From an uncultured Hyphomicrobiales bacterium (GTDB lineage Bacteria; Pseudomonadota; Alphaproteobacteria; Rhizobiales; Xanthobacteraceae), in assembly GCA_903878085.1 (NCBI GenBank), contig CAIRGJ010000047.1:1-64000 (forward strand): a DNA stretch of 64,000 bases, given 5' to 3'. Below, piece by piece: positions 49,965-59,680 of the stretch. The translations under genes were made by a program, and so were the position numbers. The notes below the pieces were generated by a model, which saw nothing but the letters and a program-made list of their open reading frames with translations, was not told the DNA's origin and ran no database searches. Each line of letters opens with the position of its first letter. The first letter of the stretch is position 1.

Positions 49965-50410
49965 GGCTCATCCCAGAGCCGCGCCGGTTTGCGCAGCAAT
50001 TCCGCGACGAGGCGGCGCTCGGTTTGCTGTCGCCAGGCCTGGCCGTGGACCTCTTGGCCTTCCAGACGCATCGTCTGTTCGACGGCAGCGAGCTTCTTGC
50101 GAGCCAGATGGAATGCGCGTCCCTCCATCGTTTGTGAAAGGGGCTCGATCGGGATGAGGGCGTAGACCAGCCGGCAACCTAGCGCCTCTGCCGCGCGCTC
50201 CAGACTTTTGACGGTGATAGTGCCAGCCGCTTCGCCTTTCTCTAATTCCGCGAGGCTGGGCTGCTTCATGCCGAGCCGCTCGGCTAACTGGCGTGTCGTC
50301 ATGCCGAGGGTTTCACGGATAGCGCGAATCCACCCGCGGGACGGGCGGCTCACCCGAGAAAGCGGCGCAAGCTCTTTAAAGCGTTTGGCAAGCTGTTCGG
50401 ATGGGGTCAT
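49961..50410 (-). CDS. XRE family regulator, mobile mystery protein A
   Basis: 149 residues. Helix-turn-helix about residues 36-62 (GMTTRQLAERLGMKQPSLAE). The C-terminal half (ALGCRLVYALIPIEPLSQTM onward) is the mystery protein A domain. It probably represses its own promoter through the three 18-bp sites upstream and controls the Fic partner. No Shine-Dalgarno sequence is visible; the predicted transcript start is within a few bases of the ATG, so translation may be leaderless. Confidence 0.9.
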   Translation of the reverse strand: MTPSEQLAKRFKELAPLSRVSRPSRGWIRAIRETLGMTTRQLAERLGMKQPSLAELEKGEAAGTITVKSLERAAEALGCRLVYALIPIEPLSQTMEGRAFHLARKKLAAVEQTMRLEGQEVHGQAWRQQTERRLVAELLRKPARLWDEP

Positions 50411-50415
50411 AATAC

Positions 50416-50499
50416 GATAGGATATAGCCTATCATAATTATATTTGTCAATAGGTTATAGGCTATCAATATATATGAATATTATAGGTCCTATCCTATC
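50416..50499 (-). promoter_or_regulatory. Promoter and three phased operators of the mystery A/B operon
   Basis: Three imperfect copies of an 18-bp dyad ATAGG-N8-CTATC start at 50416, 50449 and 50482, exactly 33 bases apart. Site 1 is GATAGGATATAGCCTATC. On the minus strand a perfect -35 TTGACA (50450-50445) and a TATATC -10 (50426-50421) are 18 bases apart; site 1 covers the -10 and site 2 abuts the -35. The arrangement fits cooperative autorepression. The segment is strongly AT-rich. Confidence 0.75.
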
Positions 50500-50514
50500 A
50501 AATTATCCTCGTCA

Positions 50515-53500
50515 TTACTCCGCCGGCTGAATGCTCGGCGGCGGCGACTTGCGCCAGATGAAGGTCGGGCTGGCGCCGCCGAGCTTGCGGTGCAGCCGGT
50601 CGAGCAGCAGGTAGATGACCGGCGTCGTGTAGAGCGTGAGGATTTGGGAAACCAAGAGTCCGCCGATGATGGTGATGCCGAGCGGCCGGCGCAATTCCGA
50701 GCCGGGGCCCGATGCGATCACCAGCGGCACCGCGCCGAGCATCGCCGCCATCGTCGTCATCAAAATCGGCCGGAACCGCTCCATGCAGGCTTCGTGAATG
50801 GCCGCCGCCGCCGAAAGCCCACGCTTGCGTTGGCCTTCGAGCGCGAAGTCCACCATCATGATGCCGTTCTTCTTGACGATGCCGATCAGCAGAATGATGC
50901 CGATGAAGGCAATCACGGTGAGTTCGGTGCCGGACACCATGAGCGCCAGCAGCGCGCCGAGGCCCGCCGACGGCAGCGTCGAGATGATGGTGAGCGGATG
51001 CGCCAGGCTCTCGTACAGAATACCCAGCACGATGTAGACCGCGATCAGCGCCGCCAACAGCAATAGCGGCTGGGCGCTGGCGGCCTGCTTGAAGGCCTGC
51101 ACGTCGCCGGAGAAGTCGGCGTGGATGATATCGGGAATATGCATTTCGGCCACGGCTGACGAGATCGCCGCGGTCGCGTCCTCGATGGTCGTCCCCGGCG
51201 CCAGATTGTAAGTGATGGTGGTCGACGGGAATTGGCCCTGATGATTCACCACCAAAGGCGCAATGCCGCGCTCGACCTTGGCGATGGCCGATAGCGGCAC
51301 TTGCGAATTGCCGCTGCCGGGAGCGTAGACCTGGGTGAGGTCGGTCGGATCGCGCTGATATTTCTGACCGACTTCGAGAATGATGCGGTACTGATTGCGC
51401 GCGCCGTAGATGGTCGAGACCTGCCGCTGCGAGAAGGCGTCGTTGAGCGCGTTGTCGATATCCTGGATACGGACACCAAATCTTGCCGCCGCCTTGCGGT
51501 CGATGACGACGTTGGCCTGCAAGCCGCCTTGCTCGCGGTCGGTGGTGACGTCGGTCGCCTGCGGCACTTGCTTGACGCGGTCGACCACGCGCGGCACCCA
51601 GGCCTGCAACTGATCGATATCCGAGCTCCACAGTGTGAACTGATATTGCGCGTTGCTCTGGCGGCCGCCGACGCGCAGGTCCTGCGCCGGGAACATGAAG
51701 ACGCGGATGCCCGGGATATTGGAAAGCTTCGGGCGCAGCCGGTTGATGACCTGCTGAGTGCTGACATTGTTGCGCTCGGCCAAAGGCTTCAGGCTGATGA
51801 ACAGCCGCCCATTGTTGACCGAAGCGTTGAAGCCGGAAGCGCCGACCGACGAGCCGAGGCCCGCCACCGCCGGATCGGCCAGCACGATGTCCATCGCCTT
51901 GAGCTGCAGCACCTCCATCGCCTCGAATGAAATATCGGTCGAGGCCTGGGTGCCGCCGAAGATCAGCCCGGTGTCGTCCTGCGGGAAATAGCCTTTCGGC
52001 ACTTTGACGAACAAATAGCCTGTGAGGACGAGCGTCGCGACGAAGGACATCAAGGCGAGGGCGCGGTTCTCGAGCACGAATGACAAAGTGCGGTCGTAGA
52101 ACCGGATCATGCGCGACAGCACGCCTTCGATCCGGCGGTCCAGCCAGGTGGCGTCCTTGCTCGGGCCGGCTTTGACGAAATAGGCGCAGATCATCGGCGT
52201 CACCGACAGCGACACCACGGTCGATACCGCGATGGCAAAAGCCAGCGTCACCGAGAACTCGCGGAACAGACGGCCGACAATGCCGCCCATGAACAGCAAC
52301 GGAATGAACGCGGCGATCAGCGACACCGAGATCGACACCACGGTGAAGCCGATCTGCTTGGCGCCCATCAGCGCCGCGCGCATCGGCCGGTGGCCGGCTT
52401 CCAGAAAGCGGAACATATTTTCGATCATGACGATGGCGTCATCGACGACAAAGCCGATGCAGACCGCCAGCGCCATCAGCGACAGATTGTCGATCGAGAA
52501 GCCGGCCGCCCACATCGCCGCGCAAGTGCCGGCCAGCGACAGCGGCACCGTGACGCCGGCGGCCAGCGTCGCCGCCGTGCGCCGCAGGAACAGGAACACC
52601 ACCAGCATCACCAGCACCGCGGTCGCGGCCAGCGTCCATTGCATGTCATGCACGCTGGCGCGGATGGTCTGGGTGCGGTCGGTCAGCACCGAGATGTCGA
52701 GACCGGCCGGAATCCATTGCCGCAGTTCCGGCAGCAAAGCGTAGATGCGGTCGACGGTATCGATGACGTTGGCGTTGCCCTGCTTGGTGATGATCAACAG
52801 CACCGAAGGATCGCGGTTGAACCAGCCGGCGGATTTGCTGTTGCGCACGCTGGAGGCGATCGACGCAATGTTCGACAGCCGGATCACGGTGCCGTTGACG
52901 GCCTTGACCACGACCGGGTCGTAGTCGGCGGCGTTGCGCAGCTGGTCGTTGATGCCGACGGTGACGGCGCGCTTGCTGCCATCGAAGGTACCGAGCGGTC
53001 CGACCGCGTTGGAATTGGCGATCGCGGTGCGCACGTCTTCCATGGCAAGGCCCATGGCGGAAATCCGCGCCGGATCGACCCGCACCCGGATGGCCGGCTG
53101 CTCGGAGCCGGCGACGGTGACGTCGGCGACGCCATCGACCTGGCTGAGGCGCTGCGCGATCACGCTGTCGGCGGCGTCATAGATCGCGCTGCCCTGCATG
53201 GTTTTAGACGTCAGCGCCAGGATCAGGATCGGCGCAGCCGAAGGGTTGGCCTTGCGGAAGGTCGGCAGCGTCGGCATGTCGCCGGGCAAGTCGGTCAAAG
53301 CGGCATTGAGCGCGGCCTGCACGTCGCGCGCGGCGCCCTCGATGCTGCGCTTGAGATCGAACTGGATGGTGATGCGCGAATTACCGAGCGAGGACACCGA
53401 GGTGATTTCGGTGACACCGGAAATTTCGCCCAGTCGCCGCTCCAGCGGCGCCGCCACGGTCGCCGCCATGATGTTGGGGTCGGCGCCGGGCCGGTTGGCG

Positions 53501-53643
53501 CTCACGGAAATCGTCGGAAAATCGACGCTCGGCAGGCTGGCGACCGGCAGGAAGTCGTAGGCCACCGCACCCACCAGGAACAATCCGATCGCCAGCAGCG
53601 TGGTGCCGATCGGACGCCGGATGAAAGGGTAGGAGAAGTTCAT
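50515..53643 (-). CDS. mdtC: RND efflux transporter permease, MdtC-like
   Basis: 1042 residues, the standard HAE1 RND length. The N-terminus MNFSYPFIRRPIGTTLLAIG, the D-D motif FVVDDAIVMIENMFRF near residue 400 for proton relay, and NGIMMVDFALEGQRKRGLSA near the C-terminus are typical. Inner-membrane pump subunit that pairs with MdtB (53650) in a heterotrimer. Starts 6 bases after the mdtB stop. Substrates in the family: bile salts, novobiocin, deoxycholate, some metals. Confidence 0.93.
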   Translation of the reverse strand: MNFSYPFIRRPIGTTLLAIGLFLVGAVAYDFLPVASLPSVDFPTISVSANRPGADPNIMAATVAAPLERRLGEISGVTEITSVSSLGNSRITIQFDLKRSIEGAARDVQAALNAALTDLPGDMPTLPTFRKANPSAAPILILALTSKTMQGSAIYDAADSVIAQRLSQVDGVADVTVAGSEQPAIRVRVDPARISAMGLAMEDVRTAIANSNAVGPLGTFDGSKRAVTVGINDQLRNAADYDPVVVKAVNGTVIRLSNIASIASSVRNSKSAGWFNRDPSVLLIITKQGNANVIDTVDRIYALLPELRQWIPAGLDISVLTDRTQTIRASVHDMQWTLAATAVLVMLVVFLFLRRTAATLAAGVTVPLSLAGTCAAMWAAGFSIDNLSLMALAVCIGFVVDDAIVMIENMFRFLEAGHRPMRAALMGAKQIGFTVVSISVSLIAAFIPLLFMGGIVGRLFREFSVTLAFAIAVSTVVSLSVTPMICAYFVKAGPSKDATWLDRRIEGVLSRMIRFYDRTLSFVLENRALALMSFVATLVLTGYLFVKVPKGYFPQDDTGLIFGGTQASTDISFEAMEVLQLKAMDIVLADPAVAGLGSSVGASGFNASVNNGRLFISLKPLAERNNVSTQQVINRLRPKLSNIPGIRVFMFPAQDLRVGGRQSNAQYQFTLWSSDIDQLQAWVPRVVDRVKQVPQATDVTTDREQGGLQANVVIDRKAAARFGVRIQDIDNALNDAFSQRQVSTIYGARNQYRIILEVGQKYQRDPTDLTQVYAPGSGNSQVPLSAIAKVERGIAPLVVNHQGQFPSTTITYNLAPGTTIEDATAAISSAVAEMHIPDIIHADFSGDVQAFKQAASAQPLLLLAALIAVYIVLGILYESLAHPLTIISTLPSAGLGALLALMVSGTELTVIAFIGIILLIGIVKKNGIMMVDFALEGQRKRGLSAAAAIHEACMERFRPILMTTMAAMLGAVPLVIASGPGSELRRPLGITIIGGLLVSQILTLYTTPVIYLLLDRLHRKLGGASPTFIWRKSPPPSIQPAE

Positions 53644-53649
53644 GGCGCG

Positions 53650-56600
53650 CTACTCGGCGGGCTGGGTGCGCGGCGCCGGGGGTGGCGCCGGGCTCAAGCG
53701 CGCCCGCAGCCGCTCCATGTACAGATAGATCACCGGCGTGGTGTAGAGCGTCAGCAACTGGCTGAGCAGCAGGCCGCCGACGATGGTGACGCCGAGCGGA
53801 TTGCGCAGCTCGGCGCCGGTGCCGCCTTCCAGCGCCAGCGGCAGCGCGCCGAACAGCGCGGCCAGCGTCGTCATCATGATCGGACGGAAGCGCAGCAGCG
53901 CCGCCTGCACGATCGACTCTTCCGGAGTCATGCCCTGGTTGCGCTCGGCCTCGAGTGCGAAGTCGATCATCATGATCGCGTTTTTCTTGACGATGCCCAT
54001 CAGCAGCACGATGCCGATCAGCGCAATCACCGACAGGTCATAGCCGAACAGCATCAGCGCCAGCAGCGCACCGACGCCGGCCGACGGCAGCGTCGACAGA
54101 ATCGTCAGCGGATGGATGAAGCTCTCGTAGAGCACGCCGAGCACGATGTAGATGGTGATGGCGGCGGCGAGCAGCAGCCACGGTTCGCCGGCCAGCGATT
54201 TGGCGAATTCGGCAGCGTCGCCGGAATAGGTCCCGGTCACCGACGACGGCATGCCGATCTCACGCTGGGCCGACGTGACCAGCGCCACCGCGTCGCTCAA
54301 GGCATAGCCGGGCGCCAGATCGAAGCTGATGGTGACGGAGGGGAACTGCTCCTGATGCGCAATCGCCAGCGGCGCCGAGGTGTACTCGAAGCGCGCGAAG
54401 GCCGCGAGCGGCACCTGGTTCGAGCCGGTGACGGCGTTGGGGGTTGCCGAGGTGTTGGTGTTGGTGGTGCCGTTCGCGGTATTGGCGACCGTCGCCACGG
54501 TGCCGTTACTGGTGCTGGCGCCGGTGACGTAGAGCTTGCCGAGCGAATTGGGGTCCTGAATGTAGCGCGGCTGCGCCTCCAGGATGACGCGATACTGGTT
54601 GGCCTGGCCGTAGATCGTCGAAATCTGGCGCTGGCCGAAGGCGTCGTTGAGCGTGTCGGTGATGCTTTGCATCGAGACGCCGAGCCTTCCGGCCTGCTCG
54701 CGATCGACATTGACCATGACGCGCGGGCCGCCTTCCTGCGCTTCGGACGCGACCTCGCGCAGCGCCTGCTCGCCGCGCAGGCGGTGGGTGAGCTTGTCGG
54801 CCCAGGCCAGCACTTCGGCGGAGTCGGTGCCGACCAGCGTGTACTGATACTGGGCGCGGCTGGCGCGGGTCGAAATCTGGATATCCTGCGTCGCCTGGAA
54901 ATACACCGTCATGCCGGGCAGCCCGGCGACGGCGTCCTTGAGCCGCACGATGATGGCCTCGACGCGGGCGCTGCGCTCGTTGCGCGGTTTGAGCGTGATG
55001 GCGATATGCCCGGCATTGGGCGAGGTGTTGAGCGTGCTGACGCCGATCACCGACACCACGCCGGTGACGTCCGGATCGGCGCGCACGATGTCCTCGACCT
55101 GGCGCTGGCGGCGGCCCATTTCCGTAAATGAAACGTCGGTGCCGGCCTCGGTCACCGCGGTGATCAGGCCGGTGTCCTGCACCGGCAGGAAGCCCTTGGG
55201 GATGACGATGTAGAGAAAAATGGTGGCGGCGAGCGTTGCGAGCGTGACCAGAAGCGTCGCGCGCTGGCGGCGCAGCACCCACAGCAACGTGCGGTGATAG
55301 GCCTCGACGGTGCGCTCGACATAACCGTTGAAGCGTTGCGCCAGCGCGCCGGACGGCGCGTCCGTGGTGCGCCGCAGCAGCCGGGCGCACATCATCGGCG
55401 TCAGCGTCAGCGACACGATCGCGGAGGCGACCACCGCGATGGTGAGCGTCAGCGCGAATTCGCGGAACATGCGGCCGACCAGGCCGGTCATGAACAGCAG
55501 CGGGATGAACACCGCGATCAGCGACAACGTCAGCGAAATGACGGTGAAACCGATTTCCTTGGCGCCGCGCAGCGCCGCCTCCAGCGGATTTTCGCCCTCT
55601 TCGATGTGACGGACGATGTTCTCGATCATGACGATGGCGTCGTCGACCACGAAGCCGGTGCCGATGGTCAGCGCCATCAGCGACAGATTGTCCAGCGAAA
55701 ATCCGCAGAACCACATCACACCGAACGTGGCGATCAGCGACAGCGGCAGCGCCACGCCGGCGATGACGGTGGCGCGGATGGTGCGCAGGAACACCAGCAC
55801 CACCAGCACGACCAGGCCGATGCTGAGCACCAGCGTGAACTGCACGTCGTGGATCGAGGCGCGGATCGTGGTGGTGCGGTCGTTGACGACGGTGAGCGTG
55901 GCGCCGGCCGGAATCGCACGGCGCAGGCGCGGCAATTCGGCCTGCACGCGCTGCACGGTCTCGATCACATTGGCGCCGGGCTGGCGTTGCACGTCGATGA
56001 CGATGGCCGGCCCGCCGCGGTACGAGGCGCCGACTTTGGTGTTCTCCAGGCCGTCGACCACGTCGGCAATATCGCTGAGCAGCACCGGCGCGCCGTTGCG
56101 GAATGCGATCGTGATCGACTTGTAGGCGTCGGCGCTGAGGATCTGGTCGTTGGCGGCGATGGTATAGGACTGATGCGTGCCGTCGAGCGCGCCCTTGGCG
56201 CCGGCGACGTTGGCGGCGACAATCGCGGTGCGCACATCCTCCAGCGCGATGCCATAGGCGGCGAGCCGCGACAGGTCGGCCTGGATACGGATCGCCGGGC
56301 GGATGCCGCCCTGCACCGAGACGTGGCCGACGCCGGTCACTTCGGACAGCCGCGGCGCCATGATGGTGTCGGCCATGTCGCTGAGGGTTCGCTGATCGAC
56401 GGTCTTCGACGTCAGCGCCAGCGTGATGATCGGCGCGTCAGCCGGGTTCACCTTGGAATAAAGCGGCGGGTAGGGAAGGTTGCGCGGCAGCGTCGAGCCG
56501 GCGGCGTTGATCGCGGACTGCACGTCCTGCGCCGCGGCGTCGATGTCGCGCGCCAGATCGAATTGCAGCGTGATCTGGCTGATGCCGAACGAACTCGACG

Positions 56601-56844
56601 ACGTCATCGTCGCCATCGCCGGGATCTTGCCGAACTGGGTTTCCAGCGGCGCGGTCACCAGCGCGGCGATGGTGTCGGGATTGGCGCCGGGCAGCTGGGT
56701 GGTGACCTGGATGGTCGGAAAGTCCACCTGCGGCAGCGCCGAGACCGGCAGCCACCAATAGCCCAACATGCCGCCCAGCATCGCCGCGACGCCGAGCAAA
56801 GACGTGGCGATCGGGCGGTGAATGAAGGGTGACGAGACGCTCAT
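53650..56844 (-). CDS. mdtB: RND efflux transporter permease, MdtB-like
   Basis: 1064 residues. N-terminus MSVSSPFIHRPIATSLLGVA; proton-relay block GFVVDDAIVMIENIVRHIEE; KKNAIMMIDFALEAERNQGM. A low-complexity insertion rich in Thr, Asn and Ala (around residues 774-808, DNA about 54421-54523) sits in the second periplasmic loop where the MdtC paralogue has a short GSGNSQVPL. Overlaps mdtA by 4 bases. Confidence 0.93.
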   Translation of the reverse strand: MSVSSPFIHRPIATSLLGVAAMLGGMLGYWWLPVSALPQVDFPTIQVTTQLPGANPDTIAALVTAPLETQFGKIPAMATMTSSSSFGISQITLQFDLARDIDAAAQDVQSAINAAGSTLPRNLPYPPLYSKVNPADAPIITLALTSKTVDQRTLSDMADTIMAPRLSEVTGVGHVSVQGGIRPAIRIQADLSRLAAYGIALEDVRTAIVAANVAGAKGALDGTHQSYTIAANDQILSADAYKSITIAFRNGAPVLLSDIADVVDGLENTKVGASYRGGPAIVIDVQRQPGANVIETVQRVQAELPRLRRAIPAGATLTVVNDRTTTIRASIHDVQFTLVLSIGLVVLVVLVFLRTIRATVIAGVALPLSLIATFGVMWFCGFSLDNLSLMALTIGTGFVVDDAIVMIENIVRHIEEGENPLEAALRGAKEIGFTVISLTLSLIAVFIPLLFMTGLVGRMFREFALTLTIAVVASAIVSLTLTPMMCARLLRRTTDAPSGALAQRFNGYVERTVEAYHRTLLWVLRRQRATLLVTLATLAATIFLYIVIPKGFLPVQDTGLITAVTEAGTDVSFTEMGRRQRQVEDIVRADPDVTGVVSVIGVSTLNTSPNAGHIAITLKPRNERSARVEAIIVRLKDAVAGLPGMTVYFQATQDIQISTRASRAQYQYTLVGTDSAEVLAWADKLTHRLRGEQALREVASEAQEGGPRVMVNVDREQAGRLGVSMQSITDTLNDAFGQRQISTIYGQANQYRVILEAQPRYIQDPNSLGKLYVTGASTSNGTVATVANTANGTTNTNTSATPNAVTGSNQVPLAAFARFEYTSAPLAIAHQEQFPSVTISFDLAPGYALSDAVALVTSAQREIGMPSSVTGTYSGDAAEFAKSLAGEPWLLLAAAITIYIVLGVLYESFIHPLTILSTLPSAGVGALLALMLFGYDLSVIALIGIVLLMGIVKKNAIMMIDFALEAERNQGMTPEESIVQAALLRFRPIMMTTLAALFGALPLALEGGTGAELRNPLGVTIVGGLLLSQLLTLYTTPVIYLYMERLRARLSPAPPPAPRTQPAE

Positions 56845-58160
56845 GGCCGTGCGGCGGGCGGCGCGCTCGGCGTTGGATTTGTCGGCGCAGCCGGCGCCGC
56901 GCCGCTGCTACCCTTCTTGCTGCCGTCACCGCCCGAGCCCTGACCGCGCTGGCGTGTGCCGCCGGCTGCCGGCGGCGTGCCGTCGCCGGCCGAGATCGTG
57001 ACCTTGGCGCCGTCGGTGAGCCGGGCGAAGCCGGTGGTCACGACGCGCTCCGGCGGCTCCAGGCCCTTGCCGACCACGGTCTGGTTTTCATTCTGCTTCT
57101 GCACCGCGATCGGCCGGATCGCCGCGGTGTTGTCGTCTTTGACGACGTAGACGAATGTGCCGGCCGGGCCGCGCTGCACCGCGCCGGTCGGGATCACGAC
57201 AACCTGCTTGAGCGTGTCGATCAGCAGCCGGACATTGACGAACTGTCCCGGCCATAGTTGCAGGTCGGTATTGGGAAATTCGGCCTTGAGCTTGACGGTG
57301 CCGGTGCTGGAATCGACCTGGTTGTCGACGACGCGCAAGGTGCCGCGGTCGATCACCGCGTCATTGTCGGAGCGCTGTGCGTCGACGCTGAGCGGGCCCT
57401 TGGCGAAGGCGGCGTTGACCTGGGTGATGTCCTGCTGCGGCAGATTGAAGAACACCGAGATCGGCTTGAGCTGGGTGATGACCACCACGCCGGTGGTGTC
57501 GGATGCGTGAACGATATTGCCTTCGTCGACCTGACGGATGCCGGTGCGGCCGTCGAGCGGCGCGCGGATCGTGGTGTAGGCCAGCGTCGCCTGTGCGCTC
57601 TCGATGGCGCCCTGATCGGAGTCGACCTGCGCGGTGTACTGCGCGACCAATGATTTCTGCGTATCGGCCTGCTGGCGATTGATGGCGTTGGTGGCGGCCA
57701 GTTGCTCGTAGCGCGTCAGGTCGTTCTTGGCGTTGGCCAGCAGCGCCTGATCCTGCGCCTTCTTGGCGACGGCCTGGTCGAGCGCGGCTTTGAAAGTGGT
57801 CGGGTCGATGCGCGCCAGCACGTCGCCGCGCGCCACGTCCTGGCCTTCCTTGAAGGCGACCTCCATCAGCTTGCCGTCGACTTGCGAGCGCACCGTCACG
57901 GTGTTGAGCGCCTTGGTGGTGCCGACGCCGTCCAGGTAGACCGGCACGTCGGCTTTGGCCGCCGCTGCGACCAGCACTGGCACCGGGCCGGTGTCGGCGC
58001 CGAAGCGGCCGCCGGTGCGGCGCGCCTGCTCGGTCGAGCCGGTGAAATAATAAATCAGCCCTGCCAGCAGTGCGATGACGACCAGCCCGATGACGAAGAC
58101 GCGGCGCTTGTTGCGCGCCGACGTCTGGGCCCACATCTGCTTCGGTAGTTCACCGTGCAT
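56841..58160 (-). CDS. mdtA: RND efflux periplasmic adaptor subunit, MdtA-like
   Basis: 439 residues. One membrane anchor (RRVFVIGLVVIALLAGLIYY), lipoyl and coiled-coil hairpin (GDVLARIDPTTFKAALDQAV) and beta-barrel domains, and a low-complexity Gly/Ser/Pro tail. ATG 58160 has GGAGG six bases upstream and overlaps the outer-membrane-factor stop by 11 bases; the longer frame is a shadow. Confidence 0.92.
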   Translation of the reverse strand: MHGELPKQMWAQTSARNKRRVFVIGLVVIALLAGLIYYFTGSTEQARRTGGRFGADTGPVPVLVAAAAKADVPVYLDGVGTTKALNTVTVRSQVDGKLMEVAFKEGQDVARGDVLARIDPTTFKAALDQAVAKKAQDQALLANAKNDLTRYEQLAATNAINRQQADTQKSLVAQYTAQVDSDQGAIESAQATLAYTTIRAPLDGRTGIRQVDEGNIVHASDTTGVVVITQLKPISVFFNLPQQDITQVNAAFAKGPLSVDAQRSDNDAVIDRGTLRVVDNQVDSSTGTVKLKAEFPNTDLQLWPGQFVNVRLLIDTLKQVVVIPTGAVQRGPAGTFVYVVKDDNTAAIRPIAVQKQNENQTVVGKGLEPPERVVTTGFARLTDGAKVTISAGDGTPPAAGGTRQRGQGSGGDGSKKGSSGAAPAAPTNPTPSAPPAARP

Positions 58161-59607
58161 TCGAAGCCTCCAGCGGCTTCGGCAACCAGCCGCCGCCGAG
58201 CGCCTGATAAAGACCGACGATCGCCTGCACATGCGCCAGCCGCGTCTGTGCCAGGTTGTCCTGCGCCTGATACAGCGTCTGCTGGGTCTGCAGCACGGTG
58301 ACCAGATCGATGGTGCCCTGGTTCAAACGCTGCTCGGAAATATCGAAGGCGCGCTGCGACGCGGTGACGACGTCGCGTTGCAGCCGCTCGCGCAACGCGG
58401 TCTGGCGGATGCCATCGAGTGCGTTCTCGACATCGACAAATCCCGAGATCACCGACTTGCGATAATTCTGCAGCAATTCGTCCTGCCGGCCTTTTTGCAG
58501 ATCGAGGTTTCCCTGCAGCTTGAAGCCGTCGAAGATCGGCTGCGTCAGCCCGGCGGTGATGTTGTAGAGCGCCGATTCCGGCCGCAGCAGCGTCTTGAGC
58601 ACCGCGCTCTGGTAGCCGCCTTCGCCGGTCAGGGTGATGCTCGGCAGCATCTGCGCGCGCGCATTCTCGACATTGCCATTGGCGGCGGCGAGCTGCGCTT
58701 CCGCTTCGCGGATGTCGGGGCGTTGTGCGAGGAGTTCAGACGGCAGCCCCGGCGTCACGCGCGGATAGGTAATGCCGCGCAGCGATCCGCCGCGGATGCG
58801 CACGCTTTCCGGCGAACGCGCAATCAGCAAAGCGAGCGCGTTGCGGTTCTGCGTCAGCGTCTGTTCGAGCGGCGGCACCGACGCACGCTGGCTGGCGAGC
58901 AGGCTCTCCTGCTGCGCGGTGTCGAGCGCCGACGCCGTGCCGGCATTGAGCCGCTGCTGAATGAGATTGAGCACGCGGCTGGCGCTGGCGATATTTTCGC
59001 GGGCGACCTGCAAGCGGTCCTGCGCGGCCAGCACCTGGAAATAAGCGTTGGCGGCGCTCACCACCGTCGTCAGGCCGACCACTTCGCGGTCGTAGCGGCT
59101 GGCGGCGGCGGTTTCTTCCGCCGCGCGCAGGGCCGAACGGTTTTTGCCCCAGAAGTCGATCTCATAGCTCGCGTTCAGCGTTGCCGATACCGTTCTGGTG
59201 TTGGTTTCTGAAAAATGCGACCGCGTCGCGCTGCCGTTGAATTCGACAACCGGCAACAGCGGCGCACCGGCGATGCGCGCCTGCGCGTCGGCCTGCACGA
59301 TGCGGGCGACCGCGGCGGCGATATCGAGATTGGCGGCGCGCGCCTCTTCGATGATCTCGGTCAGTTCGCGCGAACGGAAGCCATGCCACCAGTCGAGCGT
59401 CGGCAGCGCCGCTTCCGCCACGACCGGATTTTTCGAGGCGCGGTCATAGGCTTGCGGAATATCGAGCCCGGGTTCGGGCTTGTCGGTCAGCAGACAACCG
59501 CCGAGTGGCAGCATGAGGCTTAATCCCAGGAGCATGGTTCGCAACGGGCGCAGGCCCGCAGAAGTTCCAACTCGCGCCCCAAATCGCCCCACAAGACCGC
59601 CACGCAT
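58150..59607 (-). CDS. RND outer-membrane lipoprotein, NodT/OprM family
   Basis: 485 residues. Lipobox LPLGGC near residue 38 of this start, then the OEP fold: WWHGFRSRELTEIIEEARAA, SYEIDFWGKNRSALRAAEET, LLAQRPDIREAEAQLAAANG. It forms the outer-membrane duct for the MdtABC pump. The frame opens at TTG 59622; ATG 59607 is chosen, and a start at 59535 just before the hydrophobic stretch is also possible. No strong ribosome-binding site decides it. Confidence 0.88.
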   Translation of the reverse strand: MRGGLVGRFGARVGTSAGLRPLRTMLLGLSLMLPLGGCLLTDKPEPGLDIPQAYDRASKNPVVAEAALPTLDWWHGFRSRELTEIIEEARAANLDIAAAVARIVQADAQARIAGAPLLPVVEFNGSATRSHFSETNTRTVSATLNASYEIDFWGKNRSALRAAEETAAASRYDREVVGLTTVVSAANAYFQVLAAQDRLQVARENIASASRVLNLIQQRLNAGTASALDTAQQESLLASQRASVPPLEQTLTQNRNALALLIARSPESVRIRGGSLRGITYPRVTPGLPSELLAQRPDIREAEAQLAAANGNVENARAQMLPSITLTGEGGYQSAVLKTLLRPESALYNITAGLTQPIFDGFKLQGNLDLQKGRQDELLQNYRKSVISGFVDVENALDGIRQTALRERLQRDVVTASQRAFDISEQRLNQGTIDLVTVLQTQQTLYQAQDNLAQTRLAHVQAIVGLYQALGGGWLPKPLEASNAR

Positions 59608-59680
59608 AACAAACACTTTCAAAAACCGACTGAACCAAGGAAAGCCAAACTAGCCCAGAACGCGGGCGCTAGCCCTCGAT

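Noticed and set aside
54421..54523. Minisatellite or assembly collapse in mdtB
   Set aside because: The Thr/Asn-rich stretch is not an exact tandem repeat and keeps the reading frame, so it is treated as a real insertion.
52390..55131. 913-codon plus-strand frame opposite the RND permease genes
   Set aside because: Antisense to two full RND pump genes. The His/Arg/Asp-rich translation is typical of a complement shadow.
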